From assembly GCA_049646585.1 (NCBI GenBank), contig JBARWC010000052.1, positions 1-28,542 on the forward strand: a stretch of DNA of 28,542 bases. Direction: 5' to 3'. Every line of letters begins with the position of its first letter. Within the stretch, counting starts at the first letter, position 1. Shown here in pieces: positions 8,398 to 16,855 of the stretch. The stretch is from G025836975 sp049646585. Its GTDB lineage: Bacteria; Pseudomonadota; Gammaproteobacteria; Burkholderiales; Burkholderiaceae_B. Position numbers and translations under genes: made by a program. A model generated the notes under the pieces. That model was not told the DNA's origin, searched no databases, and saw only the letters and a list, made by a program, of their open reading frames with translations.

Positions 8398-9459
8398 TTA
8401 TTTTCCGCACTGGGCGCGCTGGCGCAGGGCATGATCCATCAGCACGATGGCCAGCAAGGCCTCGGCAATGGGCGTGGCGCGTATGCCCACGCAGGGGTCG
8501 TGGCGCCCCAGGGTCTGCACCGATACGGGCTCACCGGCGCGGTTGACGGAACGGCGCTCGACGCGGATGCTGGACGTGGGCTTGATGGCCAGGGAAACCG
8601 TAATCGCCTGACCCGAGGAAATACCGCCCAGCACGCCGCCGGCGTGGTTGGACAGAAAGCCATCGGGCGTGATTTCGTCGCCGTGCTCGGAGCCGCGCTG
8701 CGCAATGCTGTCGAAGCCCGCCCCTATCGATACCCCTTTTACGGCGTTCAAGCCCATCATGACGTGGGCGATATCGGCATCCAGCCTGTCGTACAGGGGT
8801 TCGCCCCAGCCGGCCGGCGGGTTTTCCGCCACGACCTCTATGCGCGCACCTATGGAGTCGCCATCGCGCCGCAACTGGTCCATATAGGCTTCCAATTCGG
8901 GCACGACGCCCGCATTCGGCGCATAGAAGGGGTTGTTGGCGACCTCGTCCCAGGACTCGAAGGGTATGGGTATCGGCCCCAGTTGGCTCATGTAGCCGCG
9001 CACCTTGATGCCGTGGTTCTGGGCCAGCCACTTCTTGGCGATGGCACCCGCCGCCACACTGGGCGCGGTCAAGCGGGCCGAGGAGCGGCCGCCGCCGCGC
9101 GGGTCGCGCTCGCCGAATTTGCTCCAGTAGGTGTAGTCGGCATGGCCGGGGCGGAAGGTGTCGGCGATATTGCTGTAGTCCTTGCTGCGCGCATCGGTAT
9201 TGCGGATAAGCAGCGCAATAGGCGTGCCGGTGGTCACCCCCTGGTAGACGCCCGACAGGATTTCGACCTGGTCGGCTTCCTGGCGCTGGGTCACGTGGCG
9301 CGAGGTGCCGGGGCGGCGCCTGTCCAGATCGAACTGGATGTCGGCCTCGGACAGCGCCAGCCCCGGCGGACAGCCGTCCACCACAGCGCCTATCGCCGGG
9401 CCGTGCGATTCACCGAAATTGGTCACGCAGAATAGTTTGCCTAGAGTGTTGCCGGACAT
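8398..9459 (-). CDS. aroC: Chorismate synthase
   Basis: Converts 5-enolpyruvylshikimate-3-phosphate to chorismate using reduced FMN, the last shikimate step. The 353-residue length is normal. Seen: N-terminal GKLFCVTNFGESHGPAIG, the RRPGTSRHVTQRQEAD segment near residues 49-64, GGGRSSARLTAPSVAAGAIA near 121-140, and the C-terminal DPCVGIRATPIAEALLA stretch with the conserved RxxPI core. ATG 9459. It heads a minus-strand group with the M48 protease, dgoK and dgoA. Confidence 0.97.
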   Translation of the reverse strand: MSGNTLGKLFCVTNFGESHGPAIGAVVDGCPPGLALSEADIQFDLDRRRPGTSRHVTQRQEADQVEILSGVYQGVTTGTPIALLIRNTDARSKDYSNIADTFRPGHADYTYWSKFGERDPRGGGRSSARLTAPSVAAGAIAKKWLAQNHGIKVRGYMSQLGPIPIPFESWDEVANNPFYAPNAGVVPELEAYMDQLRRDGDSIGARIEVVAENPPAGWGEPLYDRLDADIAHVMMGLNAVKGVSIGAGFDSIAQRGSEHGDEITPDGFLSNHAGGVLGGISSGQAITVSLAIKPTSSIRVERRSVNRAGEPVSVQTLGRHDPCVGIRATPIAEALLAIVLMDHALRQRAQCGK

Positions 9460-9593
9460 AGTTCTTGTTTACGATTGAATTGAAAGAATACGCGATAAAG
9501 CCGGTGGCGGCATCCCTGCCCGCCGCCCGCGCAGCCATGATTCTATTAAAGATTGTGAACAAAGGCGCCGCCGGCCGGGCATGGGTGCCGGCA

Positions 9594-11069
9594 TCATGAA
9601 GAGCAACTGACCGACAACTGCCCCGCCCAGTCCGGCGGCACGGCGGCGTAGGATTCGAAGCCGGGTTTTTCAGTATAGGGATCGCGCAGCAAAGCCAGCA
9701 GGGTCTCGATTTCGCCGGCATCGCCTTGCGCGGCGGCCCGTATCGCGCCTTCGGCCAGGTGATTGCGCAGCACGTACAAGGGGTTGCTGCGGTTCATCTG
9801 ATCTATGCGCTCCGCGTCGGGCCGCTGGTCTTGCGCGAGGCGTTGCACATAGCGATCCAGCCATGCACCGGCCTCGTCCCGCTCGACAAAGCGCTGGAAA
9901 AACCCGGAAGCATCCTGCGGCGCCAGCGCCAAAGAGCGAAAGCTCAGCGTGAAGTCCGCCTTTTGCGTATGCAGCAGGCGCCACCAGTCGTCCACCAACT
10001 GTTCGTCGCCATCCACCCATTGCTGCAGGCCCAGCTTTCTACACAGATTGGCGCGATAAGCCTGCAAGAAGGCGGGTTCGAATTGCTGCAATTGATCTTT
10101 CAGCGCATCGGCCTCGATGCCCAGGCCCAGCAAGGCGCTGGCCAGGCGGTAGAGATTCCAGTGGGCCACCGAGGGCTGCGCATTCCAGGCATAGCGGCCC
10201 TGGCTGTCGCTGTGGTTGCACACATGATCGACCTGGAAGGCATCCATGAAGCCGTAGGGCCCGTAATCCAGGGTCAGCCCGACTATCGACATATTGTCGG
10301 TATTCATGACGCCATGGCAAAAGCCCGCAGTCTGCCAATCGGCCATCAGGCGGGCCGTGCGCAGCGTGACGGCGCGCAAAAAGCGCAGCGCCACCTGTTC
10401 TTGCGTGGCCGGCGCGCCGTCGACGGCATCGCGGCATTCGGGGTAGTGGCGGTCGACCACGTAATCCAGCAAGGCGCCCAGGTTTTCAGGCGAAGACGAC
10501 CAATGCTCGAAGGAGCCGAAGCGCACGAAGCTAGGCGAAACGCGCGTAACGATGGCGGCGGTCTCCACCGTTTCGCGGTAGACCGGGTCCTGGGACACCA
10601 CCAGCGCCAACGACCGGGTCGTGGCAATGCCCTGGCCGGCCATGGCCTCGCCGGCCAGGTATTCGCGCACCGAAGAACGCAACACCGCGCGCCCATCGCC
10701 CATGCGCGAATACGGGGTGCGACCCGAACCCTTCAACTGCAATTCCCAGCGCCCCGAAGGGCTGAGCACTTCGCCCAGCAGATGCGCCCTGCCGTCGCCC
10801 AACTGGCCCGCCCATATTCCGAATTGATGGCCGCTGTACACGGCGGCCAAGGGTTGGCCGCCCGGCAGCGGGCCATTGCCCGCGACCACATCCAGGAAAT
10901 CGGGCCGGCCCAAGGCGGCGGGCGACAGATCCAGCAGCGCCGCCACATCGGCGTTGGCGTGCAGCAAGCGCGGCTCGGTCAGGGGCTGCGGCGGCAAACG
11001 CGTATAAAAGGACGGCGGCAGGTCGGCAAAGGAATTCTCGACCCGCAGGTCCTGGATGGAGTCTTTCAT
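9594..11069 (-). CDS. selO: Protein adenylyltransferase SelO (YdiU/UPF0061 family)
   Basis: Pseudokinase-fold AMPylase that transfers AMP from inverted-bound ATP to Ser/Thr/Tyr of target proteins, linked to redox stress in E. coli. 491 residues. Seen: YSGHQFGIWAGQLGDGRAH near 78-96, LQLKGSGRTPYSRMGDGRAV near 111-129, and the catalytic region GVMNTDNMSIVGLTLDYGP with Asp258, Asn259 and Asp268 spaced as the known base and metal ligands. The C-terminus ends CSS, the site where eukaryotic SelO carries selenocysteine. ATG 11069 overlaps the DUF2069 stop as ATGA, which fixes the start and implies translational coupling. Confidence 0.95.
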   Translation of the reverse strand: MKDSIQDLRVENSFADLPPSFYTRLPPQPLTEPRLLHANADVAALLDLSPAALGRPDFLDVVAGNGPLPGGQPLAAVYSGHQFGIWAGQLGDGRAHLLGEVLSPSGRWELQLKGSGRTPYSRMGDGRAVLRSSVREYLAGEAMAGQGIATTRSLALVVSQDPVYRETVETAAIVTRVSPSFVRFGSFEHWSSSPENLGALLDYVVDRHYPECRDAVDGAPATQEQVALRFLRAVTLRTARLMADWQTAGFCHGVMNTDNMSIVGLTLDYGPYGFMDAFQVDHVCNHSDSQGRYAWNAQPSVAHWNLYRLASALLGLGIEADALKDQLQQFEPAFLQAYRANLCRKLGLQQWVDGDEQLVDDWWRLLHTQKADFTLSFRSLALAPQDASGFFQRFVERDEAGAWLDRYVQRLAQDQRPDAERIDQMNRSNPLYVLRNHLAEGAIRAAAQGDAGEIETLLALLRDPYTEKPGFESYAAVPPDWAGQLSVSCSS

Positions 11070-11461
11070 GAGGCAGCCCCGGCTTTGTTGCGCGCCGCGC
11101 TCTCTTTGGCGGCCCGCTTGGCGGGGCGCAGATAGCAAACGGCGCAAATATAGAACGCCAGCGACAAAACGATTTCCAGCCCGCCCATCAGCGCCGACAG
11201 CGGCGCGGGGTCGGACCAGGCGCGCACCACGCCTTCCATGAAATAAATCAGGATCAGCATGGCCGCCCATTGCAGGGTGTACAGCCGGCCCTTGAGCACC
11301 CCGCCCAGAGGCAGCAGCAAGGGCAATGCCTTCAGGGCCAGCAAGGAGCCGCCCGGGCGCAAAGGCGCGATTTTCAGCTCCCATAGCAGGCACAAAACGA
11401 TAAGCGCGATCAGCGACACGGACGCGCCATGACGCAATACGGGATTAAGTTGGGTAGTCAT
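11066..11461 (-). CDS. DUF2069-family small membrane protein
   Basis: 131 residues with about four predicted membrane segments (near 13-28, 41-57, 62-78 and 90-112) and a basic C-terminal tail. The LQWAAMLILIYFMEGVVRAW stretch is typical of DUF2069 (YjeO-like) proteins of Proteobacteria, whose function is unknown. ATG 11461 is chosen because the family region begins there; the frame stays open upstream, but that part looks like out-of-frame sequence antisense to the YihY gene. A GATAAT element lies only a few bases before the ATG, so a very short or absent leader is possible. The stop overlaps the selO start. Confidence 0.75.
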   Translation of the reverse strand: MTTQLNPVLRHGASVSLIALIVLCLLWELKIAPLRPGGSLLALKALPLLLPLGGVLKGRLYTLQWAAMLILIYFMEGVVRAWSDPAPLSALMGGLEIVLSLAFYICAVCYLRPAKRAAKESAARNKAGAAS

Positions 11462-11537
11462 ACTGGTATTATCACTCGAAAGAGGCGGGCGCCGGCGCAA
11501 TGGCGCCTCGCAAAGCAAAGGAAGGTTCATCGTCACC

Positions 11538-12956
11538 ATGCCCACGACCAGCACCCCTCGCGATACGGCGGACTCTTTTGCCGGCCCGGCCCCGGCCGAC
11601 GGCCCGGCGCCAGCCGAAGAACCCAGGCTGGAAGCGGGTGAAACCCCGCGAACGGGATTGTCGAACGCGGGCAAGATCGCCCGCTACGCCCTGCAGCGCG
11701 CCGGCGAAAAAAAGCTCACGCAAGTGGCCTCCAGCCTGACCTTCACCACCGTCCTGGCCATCGTGCCCCTGCTGGCCGTGGTGCTGTCCCTGTTCACCGC
11801 CTTCCCGCTGTTTGCCGATTTCCGCGTCGCGCTGGAAAGCTTTCTGGCCACCAGCCTGATGCCGCCGTCGGTATCCGACAACGTCATGCTGTACCTGAAC
11901 CAGTTCGCCGCCAAGGCCTCGGGCCTGACGGCCGTGGGCAGCCTGTTCCTGATCGTGACCTCGGTCATGCTGATCATGACCATAGACGAGGCCTTCAACG
12001 ACATCTGGCAGGTGGAGCGGCAGCGGCCGTTCAGGCAGCGCATACTGGTCTATTGGGCCATTATTTCGCTAGGCCCCATCCTGACCGGCGCCAGCCTGTG
12101 GGCCACGTCCGTCCTGGCGCGCGAATCCATAGGCGACATCGCCGAACTGCCCACCGTCGTCGGCTTTGCCCTGTCCTTCGTACCCCTGTTGGCCACCGGC
12201 CTGGGCTTCACCGCCCTGTTCGTGGGCGTTCCCAACCGGCGCGTGCTATGGAAGGACGCCGTCATCGGCGGCCTGGGCACGGCCATCGTCCTGGAGATCA
12301 TGCGCGCGGGCTTCGCCTACTACCTGACGCGCTTCCCCTCGTACACCATCATCTACGGCGCCTTCGCCACCCTGCCCATCTTCCTGCTCTGGATCTACCT
12401 GTCGTGGCTGGCCATCTTGCTGGGCGCCACGGTGGCGGCCACGCTGCCCGCGCTGCGCCAGCGGCGCTGGGCCCTGGAACACTACCGCGGCGCCGTGTTC
12501 GTCGACGCCCTGCGCGTGCTGCGCGTGCTGTGGGACGCCCAGAAGACCCTGCCGCCGGGACGCAGCATGCGCTTCCTGTGCGCCCACCTGCAATTGCACC
12601 AGGACGAACTTTCCAAGGTGCTGAAGGCGCTGAAGCGGCTGGGCTACGCGGTCAACACCGAAAACGGCGACAGCGATCAATGGGTGCTGGCCTGCGACCA
12701 GCGCGACGCGACCATAGGCCCGCTCATAGACGAACTGCTGCTGGACAGCGAGCAGCCCGGCCTGGCCTCGGAACCCTTACTTCTTGAAGCGATTTCGGCC
12801 TCTTTGACACAAACTCCGCAACGCCTGGCCAAGCTGTTCGACGCCCCTGGGCGGCAAGACGGCGAAACACTACCGGAAAGCGCCCATATGGTGCAAAATA
12901 GCCTTACCGCGGAGCATAGAAACACCCAGGAGAAGAACCATGCTGAAAGTCAGTGA
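11538..12956 (+). CDS. YihY/UPF0761-family inner-membrane protein
   Basis: 472 residues. The first 50 or so are Pro/Ala/Glu-rich and probably cytoplasmic. After that come about six membrane segments, beginning with QVASSLTFTTVLAIVPLLAV and including a TSVMLIMTIDEAFNDIWQV stretch typical of the family (once annotated as ribonuclease BN). The C-terminal 150 residues are soluble and resemble a winged-helix-like extension, which several beta-proteobacterial members carry. AGGAAGG lies upstream of ATG 11538. The gene's 3' end overlaps the CBS gene by 17 bp. It is not a demonstrated nuclease; its molecular function is unknown. Confidence 0.88.
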   Translation: MPTTSTPRDTADSFAGPAPADGPAPAEEPRLEAGETPRTGLSNAGKIARYALQRAGEKKLTQVASSLTFTTVLAIVPLLAVVLSLFTAFPLFADFRVALESFLATSLMPPSVSDNVMLYLNQFAAKASGLTAVGSLFLIVTSVMLIMTIDEAFNDIWQVERQRPFRQRILVYWAIISLGPILTGASLWATSVLARESIGDIAELPTVVGFALSFVPLLATGLGFTALFVGVPNRRVLWKDAVIGGLGTAIVLEIMRAGFAYYLTRFPSYTIIYGAFATLPIFLLWIYLSWLAILLGATVAATLPALRQRRWALEHYRGAVFVDALRVLRVLWDAQKTLPPGRSMRFLCAHLQLHQDELSKVLKALKRLGYAVNTENGDSDQWVLACDQRDATIGPLIDELLLDSEQPGLASEPLLLEAISASLTQTPQRLAKLFDAPGRQDGETLPESAHMVQNSLTAEHRNTQEKNHAESQ

Positions 12957-13401
12957 GATCCTACGCGTGAAGGGGCACACGCTGTACACTGCCGGGCCCG
13001 ACATGCCCATACTGCAGGCCCTCGAAACCATGAGCGGGCAAGACATCGGATCGCTGGTCATCATGGACCACGGCGAGCTTGCCGGCATGCTCACCTTCCG
13101 TGAAATCATCCGCCACCTGCACGCCAACCACGGCGAAACGGGCTCGCATACCGTGCGCAGCATCATGGACGACGCGCCGGTCAGCGTGTCGCCCAATACC
13201 GACTTCGAAGAAGTGCAGCGCCTGATGCTTGAAAAACACGCGCGCTACATGCCGGTCATGGACGGCCCCACGCTGATGGGCGTCATTTCCTTCTACGACA
13301 TGGCGCAAGCCATCGTGGCGGCCCAGCAGTTCGAGAACGACATGCTGAAGGCCTACATCCGCGACTGGCCTACAGATTCCGAAGAAGCGGCGCGTTCCTG
13401 A
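12940..13401 (+). CDS. CBS-domain pair protein
   Basis: 153 residues made almost entirely of two CBS repeats (about 8-60 and 75-132), the module that binds adenosine nucleotides. Seen: MPILQALETMSGQDIGSLVI and GMLTFREI in the first repeat, and SIMDDAPVSVSPNT and YMPVMDGPTLMGVIS in the second. A strong Shine-Dalgarno (AGGAGAA) sits before ATG 12940, inside the 3' end of the YihY gene, so the two are probably co-transcribed. Ligand and partner are unknown; a nucleotide-sensing role would be inference. Confidence 0.9.
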   Translation: MLKVSEILRVKGHTLYTAGPDMPILQALETMSGQDIGSLVIMDHGELAGMLTFREIIRHLHANHGETGSHTVRSIMDDAPVSVSPNTDFEEVQRLMLEKHARYMPVMDGPTLMGVISFYDMAQAIVAAQQFENDMLKAYIRDWPTDSEEAARS

Positions 13402-13424
13402 ATCTCTAAATCCAGGCCTGAAGC

Positions 13425-14432
13425 TCAAGCGGCATCGCCGCTGCGCAGGGCCAGGTCGGACCACGCCTGCTCGATCAGGCCGGCATCGTTTCGGTTAAGC
13501 AGCGCCGGATCCGACAAACTGCGGCGCCAATGGCGCGCTCCGGCGCGCCCGCTCATCCAGCCCAGCATGCAGCGCGCAATCATGCGCAGCGGCACGCCTT
13601 TGGCGATCTCGCGCTCGGCATAGCGCGCCATGTCATGGACCACCTGCGCGGGCTCGGGCAAGGCCAGCTCCGGATGCAGCTTGCGGCTGATGTCCGCCAA
13701 TACCCCCGGGTTGTGCCAGGCCGCCCTGCCCAGCATCACCCCGTCGAACTCCCGCATCAGGTCCAGGGACTGATCCACTTCGGTAATGCCGCCGTTCAGC
13801 ACGAACACGCAATCCGGAAAATCGGCTTTCAGCCTGGCGGCGGCGTCATAACGCAATGGCGGCTTTTCGCGGTTGTCCTTGGGCGACAGGCCCTTGAGCA
13901 CCGCATTGCGCGCATGCACGATGAATACGCGGCAGCCCGTGTCGTGGATCTTGCCGACGAAGTCGCGAACGAAACTGTAGGATTCGTCGTAATCCAGGCC
14001 CAACCTGTGCTTGACCGTCACGGGGATATCGACGGCGTCCTGCATGGCCTTGACGCAATCGGCCACCAGATCCGGCTCGGCCATCAGGCAGGCCCCGAAA
14101 GCGCCGCGCTGCACGCGTTCCGACGGGCAGCCGCAATTCAGGTTGATCTCGTCGTAACCCCACTGGCGGCCCAGGCGCGCCGAATCGGCCAGTGCCTGCG
14201 GCTCGCTGCCGCCCAGTTGCAAGGCCACCGGCTCTTCGGCCGGATCGAAATCCAGGTGGCGCGCCACATTCCCGTGCATCAGCGCGCCCGTGGTGATCAT
14301 TTCGGTGTAAAGCCGGGCGCGCGGCGCCAGCAGGCGATGGAAATAGCGGCAATGCCGGTCGGTAACGTCTATCATCGGCGCCACGCAAAGGCGCCAATCG
14401 GGTCGGGACGTAGTATCTTGGTTCAGGGTCAC
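13425..14432 (-). CDS. dusA: tRNA-dihydrouridine(20/20a) synthase
   Basis: FMN-dependent reduction of U20/U20a in the tRNA D-loop. 335 residues; GTG start at 14432, with no clear Shine-Dalgarno and no better in-frame start. Seen: N-terminal LCVAPMIDVTDRHCRYFHR, the DusA-typical YTEMITTGALMHGN, NLNCGCPSERVQRGAFGACL near residues 112-131 with the family's GCPS cysteine, VKHRLGLD near 155-162, the HARNAVLKGLSPKDNR segment typical of DusA, and NGGI plus GVMLGRAAWHNP for FMN phosphate binding. It is convergent with the CBS gene (23 bp) and divergent from thrB. Confidence 0.95.
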   Translation of the reverse strand: MTLNQDTTSRPDWRLCVAPMIDVTDRHCRYFHRLLAPRARLYTEMITTGALMHGNVARHLDFDPAEEPVALQLGGSEPQALADSARLGRQWGYDEINLNCGCPSERVQRGAFGACLMAEPDLVADCVKAMQDAVDIPVTVKHRLGLDYDESYSFVRDFVGKIHDTGCRVFIVHARNAVLKGLSPKDNREKPPLRYDAAARLKADFPDCVFVLNGGITEVDQSLDLMREFDGVMLGRAAWHNPGVLADISRKLHPELALPEPAQVVHDMARYAEREIAKGVPLRMIARCMLGWMSGRAGARHWRRSLSDPALLNRNDAGLIEQAWSDLALRSGDAA

Positions 14433-14469
14433 GTTTAGCGGGTTCTATCGATAAAGCGGCCGGTAAAAC

Positions 14470-14588
14470 GGCAGGCATAAGGCGCTTATTTTAAGCGCCC
14501 GGCAAAATAAGGCCGGCGCCCTGCCAAAGCCACTAAAGAGAAATGGCGTGTCGCCCCGCACGGGGCGCCAACCTGGACTAAAATCAGT
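14470..14588 (+). ncRNA. Candidate structured RNA or 5' leader upstream of thrB
   Basis: The plus strand can fold into a three-way junction. P1 is GGCAGG (14470-14475) with CCTGCC (14520-14525). P2 is GGCGCTTA (14481-14488) with TAAGCGCC (14492-14499). P3 is CGGC (14500-14503) with GCCG (14512-14515). Further on, CGCCCC (14552-14557) pairs with GGGGCG (14562-14567) around a GCAC loop, and an intrinsic terminator follows. No gene on this strand needs that terminator. The RNA could be an sRNA or an attenuator leader for thrB. I recognise no known family, and the promoter is not obvious. In the minus direction the same region forms the dusA leader. Confidence 0.4.
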
Positions 14589-14618
14589 GGCCCGGTTTTA
14601 CGGGCCTTTTTTATTTTT
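14589..14618 (+). terminator. Strong intrinsic terminator just upstream of thrB
   Basis: GGCCCG, a GTTTTA loop, CGGGCC, then TTTTTTATTTTT on the plus strand. The perfect GC stem plus T tract is a textbook rho-independent terminator. It lies 30 bp before the thrB ATG and after no plus-strand coding gene, since dusA upstream is on the minus strand. Confidence 0.85.
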
Positions 14619-14648
14619 CACGGTTTAAACAAGCAGAGTCCGCAGCCT

Positions 14649-15620
14649 ATGGCCGTTTTTACCCCCGTCAGCGACAGCGATGCAAGCCAGCTTCTGGCCC
14701 GCTACATGCTGGGCGAGCTGGTTTCCCTGCGCGGCATCACCGCCGGCATCGAGAACACCAATTACTTCCTGGCCACCACGCAGGGCGAATATGTGTTGAC
14801 GCTGTTCGAGGTGCTGACCCACGAACAACTGCCCTTCTACATAGAGCTGATGCACCATCTTGCGACGCGCGGCATCCCGGTGCCTCAGCCGCAAACCCTG
14901 CGCGACGGCACCCGGCTGACCACGCTGCACGGCAAGCCCTGCGCCATCGTCAGCCGGCTTTCGGGCGGCTACGAGCCCGCCCCCAGCGCCGCCCACTGCG
15001 CGCTGGCCGGCGAAACACTGGCACGGGCGCACCTGGCCGGCGCCGACTTCGGCATACGCCAGCCCAATCTGCGCGGCTTGCCCTGGTGGCAGGAAACCAT
15101 ACCCAAGGTACTGCCCTTTTTAAGCCGCTCGCAAAGCACGCTGATCCAGCAGACGCTGGACGAACAGACCCGCTACGCCGCCACCGACGCCTACAAGGCG
15201 CTGCCCTTCGGCCCCGCGCACTGCGACCTGTTCCGCGACAACGTATTGTTTGACGGCACCTTCGACATGCCGCGCATGGGCGGCTTCATCGACTTTTACT
15301 TCGCCGGCTGGGACACCTGGATTTTCGACGTGGCGGTAAGCGTCAACGACTGGTGCATAGAGCGCAACACCGGCGTCTTCGACGAAGCCAAGCTGCAGGC
15401 CTGGCTGCGCGCCTACGCCGGCGTGCGCCCCTTCACGGCCGAGGAAAAAGCCGCATGGCCCACCATGCTGCAAGCCGCCGCCCTGCGCTTCTGGGTATCG
15501 CGGCTGTTCGACTTTTACCTGCCGCGCCCCGCGCAAACCCTGAAGCCGCACGACCCGCGCCATTTCGAACGCATACTGCGCGAGCGCCGCAAGACGGCCG
15601 CCAGCCCCCTTTCCGCCTAG
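14649..15620 (+). CDS. thrB: Homoserine kinase (APH-fold, ThrB type II)
   Basis: Phosphorylates L-homoserine, the committed step to threonine. 323 residues with the aminoglycoside-phosphotransferase fold rather than the GHMP fold of enteric ThrB. Seen: TAGIENTNYFLATTQGEYVL near 31-50 (nucleotide loop and beta strands), the catalytic loop FGPAHCDLFRDNVLFDG near 187-203 (Asp193, Asn198), and the metal site GGFIDFYFAG with Asp215. ATG 14649 has no strong Shine-Dalgarno, and the nearby terminator suggests leader control. Its stop overlaps the Shine-Dalgarno of the next gene. Asd upstream in this window supplies the same pathway. Confidence 0.95.
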   Translation: MAVFTPVSDSDASQLLARYMLGELVSLRGITAGIENTNYFLATTQGEYVLTLFEVLTHEQLPFYIELMHHLATRGIPVPQPQTLRDGTRLTTLHGKPCAIVSRLSGGYEPAPSAAHCALAGETLARAHLAGADFGIRQPNLRGLPWWQETIPKVLPFLSRSQSTLIQQTLDEQTRYAATDAYKALPFGPAHCDLFRDNVLFDGTFDMPRMGGFIDFYFAGWDTWIFDVAVSVNDWCIERNTGVFDEAKLQAWLRAYAGVRPFTAEEKAAWPTMLQAAALRFWVSRLFDFYLPRPAQTLKPHDPRHFERILRERRKTAASPLSA

Positions 15621-15634
15621 GACCCCGACACGCC

Positions 15635-16408
15635 ATGCAAGCCGCCATCCTTCCCATTACATCCGGCTGGACCTGGATACAAGACGGATTCAAGCTGTTC
15701 AAGCGCCAGCCCATGGCCATGTTTTTCTGGAGCCTGATGACGGGCTTCCTGATTACCGTAAGCTACCTGATCCCCTTGTTCGGCCAGATGGCCCTGATCG
15801 CCGCCACGCCGATACTGACCTTCATCACCCTGTGCGCCTGCCGCCACGTGGCCGCCGGCCGGCCCATGCTGCTGACCATGTGGCTGGAGCCCATGCGCGA
15901 TCGCGAAACCCGCAGGCGCTTGTTCGGCCTGGGCCTGTCTTACCTGGCCTTCTGCATGATGGGCGGCTTCCTGGCCACCCTGCCCTTCATGGACAGCCTG
16001 ATGACCGCCATCAACCCGGACGGCGCCCTGAACGAGCGCGCCCTGCTGGCCGCCATGCGCGGCCCGCTGATCACCTTCGGCCTGCTGTACATCGTTATTT
16101 CCGCCCTGTTCTGGCACGCCCCCGCCCTGATAGGCTGGCACAGGATAGCCATGCGGCGCGCCCTGTTCTATTCCATGGTGGCCTGCTGGCGCAACAAGCT
16201 GCCCTTCCTGGCCTACGGCGCCAGTTGGGCGGCCATCTTCTTTGCCGTGCAAATGGCCGGCGACTTCATCGCCGCGCTGGGCATGTCGCCGGGCACGGTG
16301 CAGATCATGCTGACGCCGATCAACATCATCGTGGCGGCGGTGCTGTATTGCAGCTTCTACCCGGCCTATGTCAGCGTGTTCGGGGCGAATCATCCGTCGG
16401 AGCAATAA
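15635..16408 (+). CDS. BPSS1780-family multi-pass membrane protein
   Basis: 257 residues with about six predicted membrane segments (near 30-55, 58-75, 107-128, 150-170, 193-215 and 225-250). The N-terminal GWTWIQDGFKLFKRQPMAM is typical of the Burkholderiales BPSS1780 family, whose function is not established. ATG 15635 is chosen because AGGA sits at the thrB stop, about 10 nt upstream; a longer open frame upstream lies within thrB in another frame. It is probably co-transcribed with thrB (14-bp gap). The next gene is convergent, and the gap contains no clear terminator, only a 12-bp palindrome CATGGCGCCATG. Confidence 0.85.
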   Translation: MQAAILPITSGWTWIQDGFKLFKRQPMAMFFWSLMTGFLITVSYLIPLFGQMALIAATPILTFITLCACRHVAAGRPMLLTMWLEPMRDRETRRRLFGLGLSYLAFCMMGGFLATLPFMDSLMTAINPDGALNERALLAAMRGPLITFGLLYIVISALFWHAPALIGWHRIAMRRALFYSMVACWRNKLPFLAYGASWAAIFFAVQMAGDFIAALGMSPGTVQIMLTPINIIVAAVLYCSFYPAYVSVFGANHPSEQ

Positions 16409-16486
16409 AGGTTTTACGCTATCAGGCCCAGGGAACAATGCCATGGCGCCATGCCGTGGAAGCAGGCGGTCGAGCCGGAATCGCCT

Positions 16487-16855
16487 TTAGCGTAGAGCAA
16501 GGCGTATGCGCCGCTGGATATCCGGATGGGCGGCGCAGTAACCCGCCGGCAGCTCCACCACGCAAGCGGCTTTCAGGCAAATCGCCAGGCGCCAGGGCGG
16601 CAGCTTATCCACCTGTTTGACGACCCTAAGCCGGCGATCCAGAAACACCACATCGATGGAATACGCGAGCCCCGCGGTATGCACCGCCTTGCAGGGCCGG
16701 ATGCACAAGCCTTGGTGCCATGGCAGGCCGGAGCGCGCATGCAGGCCCAGCAAGCGTTGCCGGAACGTCCGGGCGACGGTCAGGCGCAGCCCTTGTGGAT
16801 CGACATCGGCATCCGGCGGTGAATGCAAGGGCTTGCGGCTGAGGCGGCGGTTCAA
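16487..16855 (-). CDS. DUF192-family protein at the end of the tad operon
   Basis: 122 residues. The core LTVARTFRQRLLGLHARSGL, HTAGLAYSIDVVFLDRRLRV and ACVVELPAGYC segments match the DUF192 pattern (small beta-rich domain, function unknown). The likely start is TTG 16855, which overlaps the tadC stop as TTGA. This suggests coupling to tadC, although the true start could be the later TTG nine codons on. No signal peptide is visible in this version, unlike many DUF192 proteins. Its place after tadC suggests a pilus-related or accessory role; that is inference. Confidence 0.75.
   Translation of the reverse strand: MNRRLSRKPLHSPPDADVDPQGLRLTVARTFRQRLLGLHARSGLPWHQGLCIRPCKAVHTAGLAYSIDVVFLDRRLRVVKQVDKLPPWRLAICLKAACVVELPAGYCAAHPDIQRRIRLALR

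Noticed and set aside
9460..9593. Possible terminator after selO
   Set aside because: GC-rich partial dyads are present, but there is no uninterrupted stem followed by a T run.
14543..14581. Twelve-codon leader peptide in the thrB leader (ATG GCG TGT ... TAA)
   Set aside because: It has no Thr or Ile codons as expected for classical attenuation, and its possible Shine-Dalgarno (AAAGAG) is too close to the ATG.
16440..16455. Palindrome CATGGCGCCATG between the convergent BPSS1780-type and DUF192 genes
   Set aside because: It has no loop and no T tract, so it is not a terminator; a 12-bp GC-rich palindrome alone is weak evidence for a binding site.
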